This document shows positions 46,811 to 50,093 of a DNA stretch of 50,093 nt, piece after piece. The translations under genes and the position numbers were made by a program. The stretch comes from Helochares maculicollis. Lineage: Eukaryota > Arthropoda > Insecta > Coleoptera > Hydrophilidae. The notes under the pieces were generated by a model. That model was not told where the DNA came from, ran no database searches, and saw nothing but the letters and a program-made list of their open reading frames with translations. How positions within the stretch are numbered: position 1 is the stretch's first letter; every line of letters starts with the position of its first letter. The stretch covers positions 1-50,093 of the forward strand of contig JAWQRO010000182.1 of assembly GCA_033557835.1 (NCBI GenBank), read 5' to 3'.

Positions 46811-47146
46811 ATGTTGCGCATAATAGGGAAATATCTTTACATTCTTGCATTAATAAGTTTAGGTAGCTACATAACAATTTCTTATTTGTTGTTTCTACTG
46901 TTTATGGATGGAACAAGCTTATCTTCAAGATCCAAAGTCTGTTTTTCGTGCATGGGTTATACTCTCGATAGTAATTGTGCTAAACGTTTTATTTTGAATT
47001 CTTTGGTGTGCGACGAGGATCACCCCTATTGCGGTACAGTTATTGCAATTGGTAATTATATTTCATGTGAATCATATATAGTAACTAACAGTACCTCCAC
47101 TAGATTTTTAATCCTACGTTTGTGTAGCAGATATAAACCTCAATAA
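46811..47146 (+). CDS. Possible small cysteine-rich (Ly6/uPAR-like) membrane or secreted protein
   Basis: An excellent splice acceptor (TTTTTATTTCTTGCAG, ending at 46809) comes just before ATG at 46811, which suggests that a 5' untranslated exon is spliced here. The 111-residue product has a hydrophobic segment at about residues 7-32 (YLYILALISLGSYITISYLL), usable as a signal or anchor. A cysteine-rich part follows: KVCFSCMGYTLDSNCAK, then VCDEDHPYCGTV, then SCESY and LCSRY. The C-x-x-C, C, C, C spacing recalls Ly6/uPAR three-finger domains such as insect Sleepless/Quiver-type proteins. The set of cysteines is incomplete and no GPI-attachment tail is visible. Further exons may exist: GT dinucleotides at about 47052 and 47081 could serve as donors. 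The upstream in-frame codons from 46721 are probably intronic. Identification is tentative. Confidence 0.4.
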   Translation: MLRIIGKYLYILALISLGSYITISYLLFLLFMDGTSLSSRSKVCFSCMGYTLDSNCAKRFILNSLVCDEDHPYCGTVIAIGNYISCESYIVTNSTSTRFLILRLCSRYKPQ

Positions 47147-49857
47147 TTTGGTCTATATATTTTATTTTGGGACAGCGAATATTTCAAGATTTAAATAAGT
47201 GTAAACTGTCCATCTTTTAATCATTCTTAATCAAGTCTTGTTTCGTGGACAGTACAATCTACTTTGTCATTTTAAATAAGGTGTCGCAGATTTCTGACTT
47301 TAATATTAATATATTTTGGTTTTATGCATATAAGAGTACCTCCTTATATGTATTCTTGCTAAAACAAAACATACATGCAAACGTTTTTATGGTGGTAAGA
47401 CTTAAAATTTTAGAGTTAACAAATGTTTATATGGATGAATTTCAAATAGTTAAAAAAATAAAGAAGGTACAGAAATACCATTATTGTGAATAAGATTTAT
47501 ACGATTAAATATATATATATATATATATATATATACCACTTTTGCATCTCGAACCCTAAAAATGTATCAAACAAAACTTTGTACTTAGAGAAGCTTCCTC
47601 ATTTTCTCTTTTTTTTTATTTCTATAACCCAAGATGTTGATGATATCAATGAGAACTTACTTATTTTCATACTGTTTTAAAAACAAAGAAATAAGTAATT
47701 TTTTGAAAATGCACCTCATAATTGGATAAGACTTGATTTAATAGAGGTATCGGTGCCTCAAAGCACAGCTGATGCAAGAAATGAGAAAATTATTCTTTAA
47801 AATATGTTCTGTGATTTTTAGAAAATGCAAATAAAAGTAGTTATGGGGTAATAATTATTTTTTTTATAAAAACACTTACAATATACAAATCGTTGATTGG
47901 AAAAACAAGGATAACACAGGAATTGTTCCATAAAAATACCGATATTTTAGAAAATGTTGATAATACAAGTAACAAATCTTATGTTTGATAAAAGAATAAC
48001 CAAATAACTCACAGGCTTAATTTACTCAGAAAGAAATCAGCTAGCTGTAAAATGTTTAGGAGGCCTAAGTACTAAACATGTAGCTTAATGGGAAATAAAT
48101 TCAGGTAAATAATGTCACTTGAGGAAAATGTTGTTTCATTTCCAAATGCTAGTGGGTTTTCAGAACTGCTTATCAACATTGGTCATAGACTATAACTTTG
48201 AAATATTTAATTAATAAATGACTATGCCAACACAAATTCTTAACCCTAACAAATCTCATAATCTAAAGCATTTTTTCAGTATAGATTAAATACAAATAGA
48301 GCTTCAAGTTCACAAATATCTAATTAGCTTGTTGAAATCTTTAACATTTACAACGAATAGAAGTTAAATGTTCTTAAATGACCAATTGTTTGAATGTCCT
48401 TAGATGCTGTTAATAAGAAAATAATTATGTTGTTTTTCTTCCTAAAGCAAACCTTACCAAATTTTAAAAAGCTGTCATAAGATTATCTGTGGTTTGAATA
48501 ATAGCAAAACCAGTCACACACCAATGATGCTACAAATAAGGAAATCGACACTAAAATTCTATTTTAAATTAAAAGTATTTATTTGTCGTTATACAAAATC
48601 ACAATTAAAATAGTGGTTATAATTATTAATGATAATTGTTATTTTTAGAAAAATGCCAGCATATGATTTCAAAAATAGTGTTTTCTTTTTAATTGGAAGA
48701 TAGCTAGAGAGTGTATTTTAACTTAAATATTTGTGTGATAAAATCCGTTTTATCGATTATTGTTTCATTAACTTATATCTTATAATTTGCAAATTAGATG
48801 TTAGCTATTATAATATTGCAATAAAACGCCGGCTTTCTCTAGTTTATCAAATTTCAGAAGTCTAAACATGCTGCTAAATTTTCTGCAAAAGAATTATTTA
48901 CGAATTTTATTTTTATCTGCTTTTTAGATCACAAAACATTTTTGTTGAGAAAATTTTCTTTAAAAATTTAAAAAAAATATTGCTTGAAAATGTTCTCGAT
49001 TTAATTCTATATTCCAAACAACTTGTCAACTTTAATAATTCGCTTTAGCTAACCAGCTATAAGTGTCGAACTGAAACTTTGTATTTAAATTAGTGACATG
49101 TGATGTATTTTTAATGTTGACATTTTAATAACAATGCCCTCTATGTCCCTGTGTGCAAAATATAAAAGACATCCTTAATAAATCTGACAGTAATTGCTTG
49201 AAGTGTTTATTCAAATATCCTTTCCTGTTTTGAGAACTAAAAACAATGTCCTCTATAATATTTACCAGTTCGTATTTGAAGCTTTCGAATTGCTGGGAAC
49301 GGGAAACAGCGGACTGATGTCATAAAAGCAATTTTCCTCAATAGTTACAAGAGTATTTTTCTTTTTTGATTTAATCGAATGAATGGTTATGACGGACTTT
49401 GTGCGAATAGCTTTAGTGAAGCAAGAGTTGCTGGATTATATTCAGCTTCGTGCTTCAGAATTTTAGAGAGACACAATAACTTCTTTGCACATGAGCAACT
49501 TAAGGTTTCTAAACAGAAGCTCAAACAATACCGATGCAAAGTTTGGTCAAATATGCATTATTATTAAAAGCAAAATAGATATTTGGAGCCTCAACCCTCA
49601 TTCCCATATACAAATACCATATGTACAACGTTGCTGAAATTAAACTGAAATTTTATATTTTCATGGTGTACTTCAACTCCTACATTATATTTTACATCCA
49701 AGATAACAGTAACTTTTTCAAGAATCTTTGTTTCTTACATTGTACATATTTTATTAATGTCTTTAAGGGTGCAATTTTTTAAAATTATTCATGTGATGCC
49801 TTGTATTTCAAGAAGAGTTAAAATATATTTTCAAATATTTTGCAATAATTAACGCTT
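47147..49857. other. AT-rich intergenic DNA
   Basis: I see no convincing gene. The frames 47245-47493, 47486-47680 and 49379-49567 are low-complexity or lack any recognised domain. Confidence 0.45.
47509..47535. repeat. (AT)n microsatellite
   Basis: A simple AT dinucleotide run of about 27 bp. Confidence 0.9.
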
Positions 49858-49858
49858 A

Positions 49859-50093
49859 TACTAAGTTTTCCAACAAGTTTTGCGGGTTGATAAGAAAAAC
49901 ACAGCTTTATGGTTTGCAATACATTTTATTATTCAATTTGGACTTCCTGAACATCAATACACTTGTTCCAACGAGATTTCAATTTATGAATTCTATCCCT
50001 GAAGTAAGAATCTGGAAGAACTGCAAAATATGCGTCCACATCTATTATGACTTCTTGATTTGATGAAAAACACTTTCCACGCATGAATTTTTT
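49859..50093 (-). mobile_element. Mariner transposon 3' end, continuing beyond the window
   Basis: On the minus strand the last 54 or so codons of a mariner transposase are open from the window edge to a stop at 49931-49929. They read in order RGKCFSSNQEVI, a DVDAYFAVLPDSYF block, then KLKSRWNKCIDV. This is the family's conserved C-terminal pattern, downstream of the catalytic triad. Beyond the stop, 49861-49900 matches the right end of the mariner at 14320-15345 in inverse orientation (AAGTTTTGCGG and GATAAGAAAA blocks), so this is a second member of that family. Its coding part in the window has no stop or frameshift, unlike the 14-15 kb copy. Whether it is complete cannot be judged here. 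Confidence 0.85.

Noticed and set aside
1..50093. CRISPR arrays, operons or bacterial signals
   Set aside because: No regularly spaced repeats are present. Splice structure and transposon content are eukaryotic.

Overview
The window looks like nuclear DNA from an arthropod, most likely an insect. It is very AT-rich. Small genes are split by short GT-AG introns, and the intergenic space holds decayed mariner transposons and non-LTR retrotransposons. The dominant gene family, DM9 (DUF3421) repeat proteins, is common in insects. I cannot fix the order or species; a beetle is only a guess. There is no sign of bacterial organisation.

Region 1-8.7 kb has no convincing gene. It holds a probable solo LTR (2856-3256), a broken mariner (about 3990-4915) and two stretches that resemble insect interspersed repeats. 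Region 8.7-28 kb is a DM9 gene cluster, nearly all on the minus strand. Three short genes with two DM9 repeats (8737-9233, 17049-17906, 26344-27867) share a first coding exon of only four nucleotides (ATG plus one base). Two long genes (15527-16677 and 20809-22378) encode an N-terminal membrane anchor followed by four DM9 repeats; both end in an identically sized 87-nt last exon. Between them lie a short-type pseudogene broken by an out-of-frame deletion (9572-10236) and two decayed long-type copies in opposite orientations (about 10.6-11.25 kb minus, about 11.7-12.5 kb plus). The long gene at 15.5-16.7 kb carries one in-frame TAA. The arrangement suggests repeated duplication of a short-plus-long pair. 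The two LINE fragments and two mariners in or beside the cluster are later insertions.

Region 28.5-33.7 kb holds a deleted minus-strand mariner and then no recognisable gene. At 33704-35437 there is a single intact intronless 577-codon reading frame for a membrane glycoprotein. Its layout resembles the Env/F-like proteins of insect errantiviruses and the domesticated Iris gene. I see no gag, pol or LTRs beside it, so it may be a captured, host-maintained gene.

Region 35.4-50.1 kb holds a decayed LINE (about 37.65-38.86 kb), some relatively GC-richer non-coding DNA (about 40.3-41.8 kb), a possible small cysteine-rich Ly6-like secreted or membrane protein exon (46811-47146), and at the right edge the 3' end of a mariner of the same family as the one at 14.3-15.3 kb, with its reading frame open to the window edge.

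DM9 proteins are known pattern-recognition or pathogen-responsive proteins in molluscs and mosquitoes. The cluster may therefore be an expanding innate-immunity or epithelial lectin-like locus, with membrane-tethered and soluble members side by side. That functional reading is inference.
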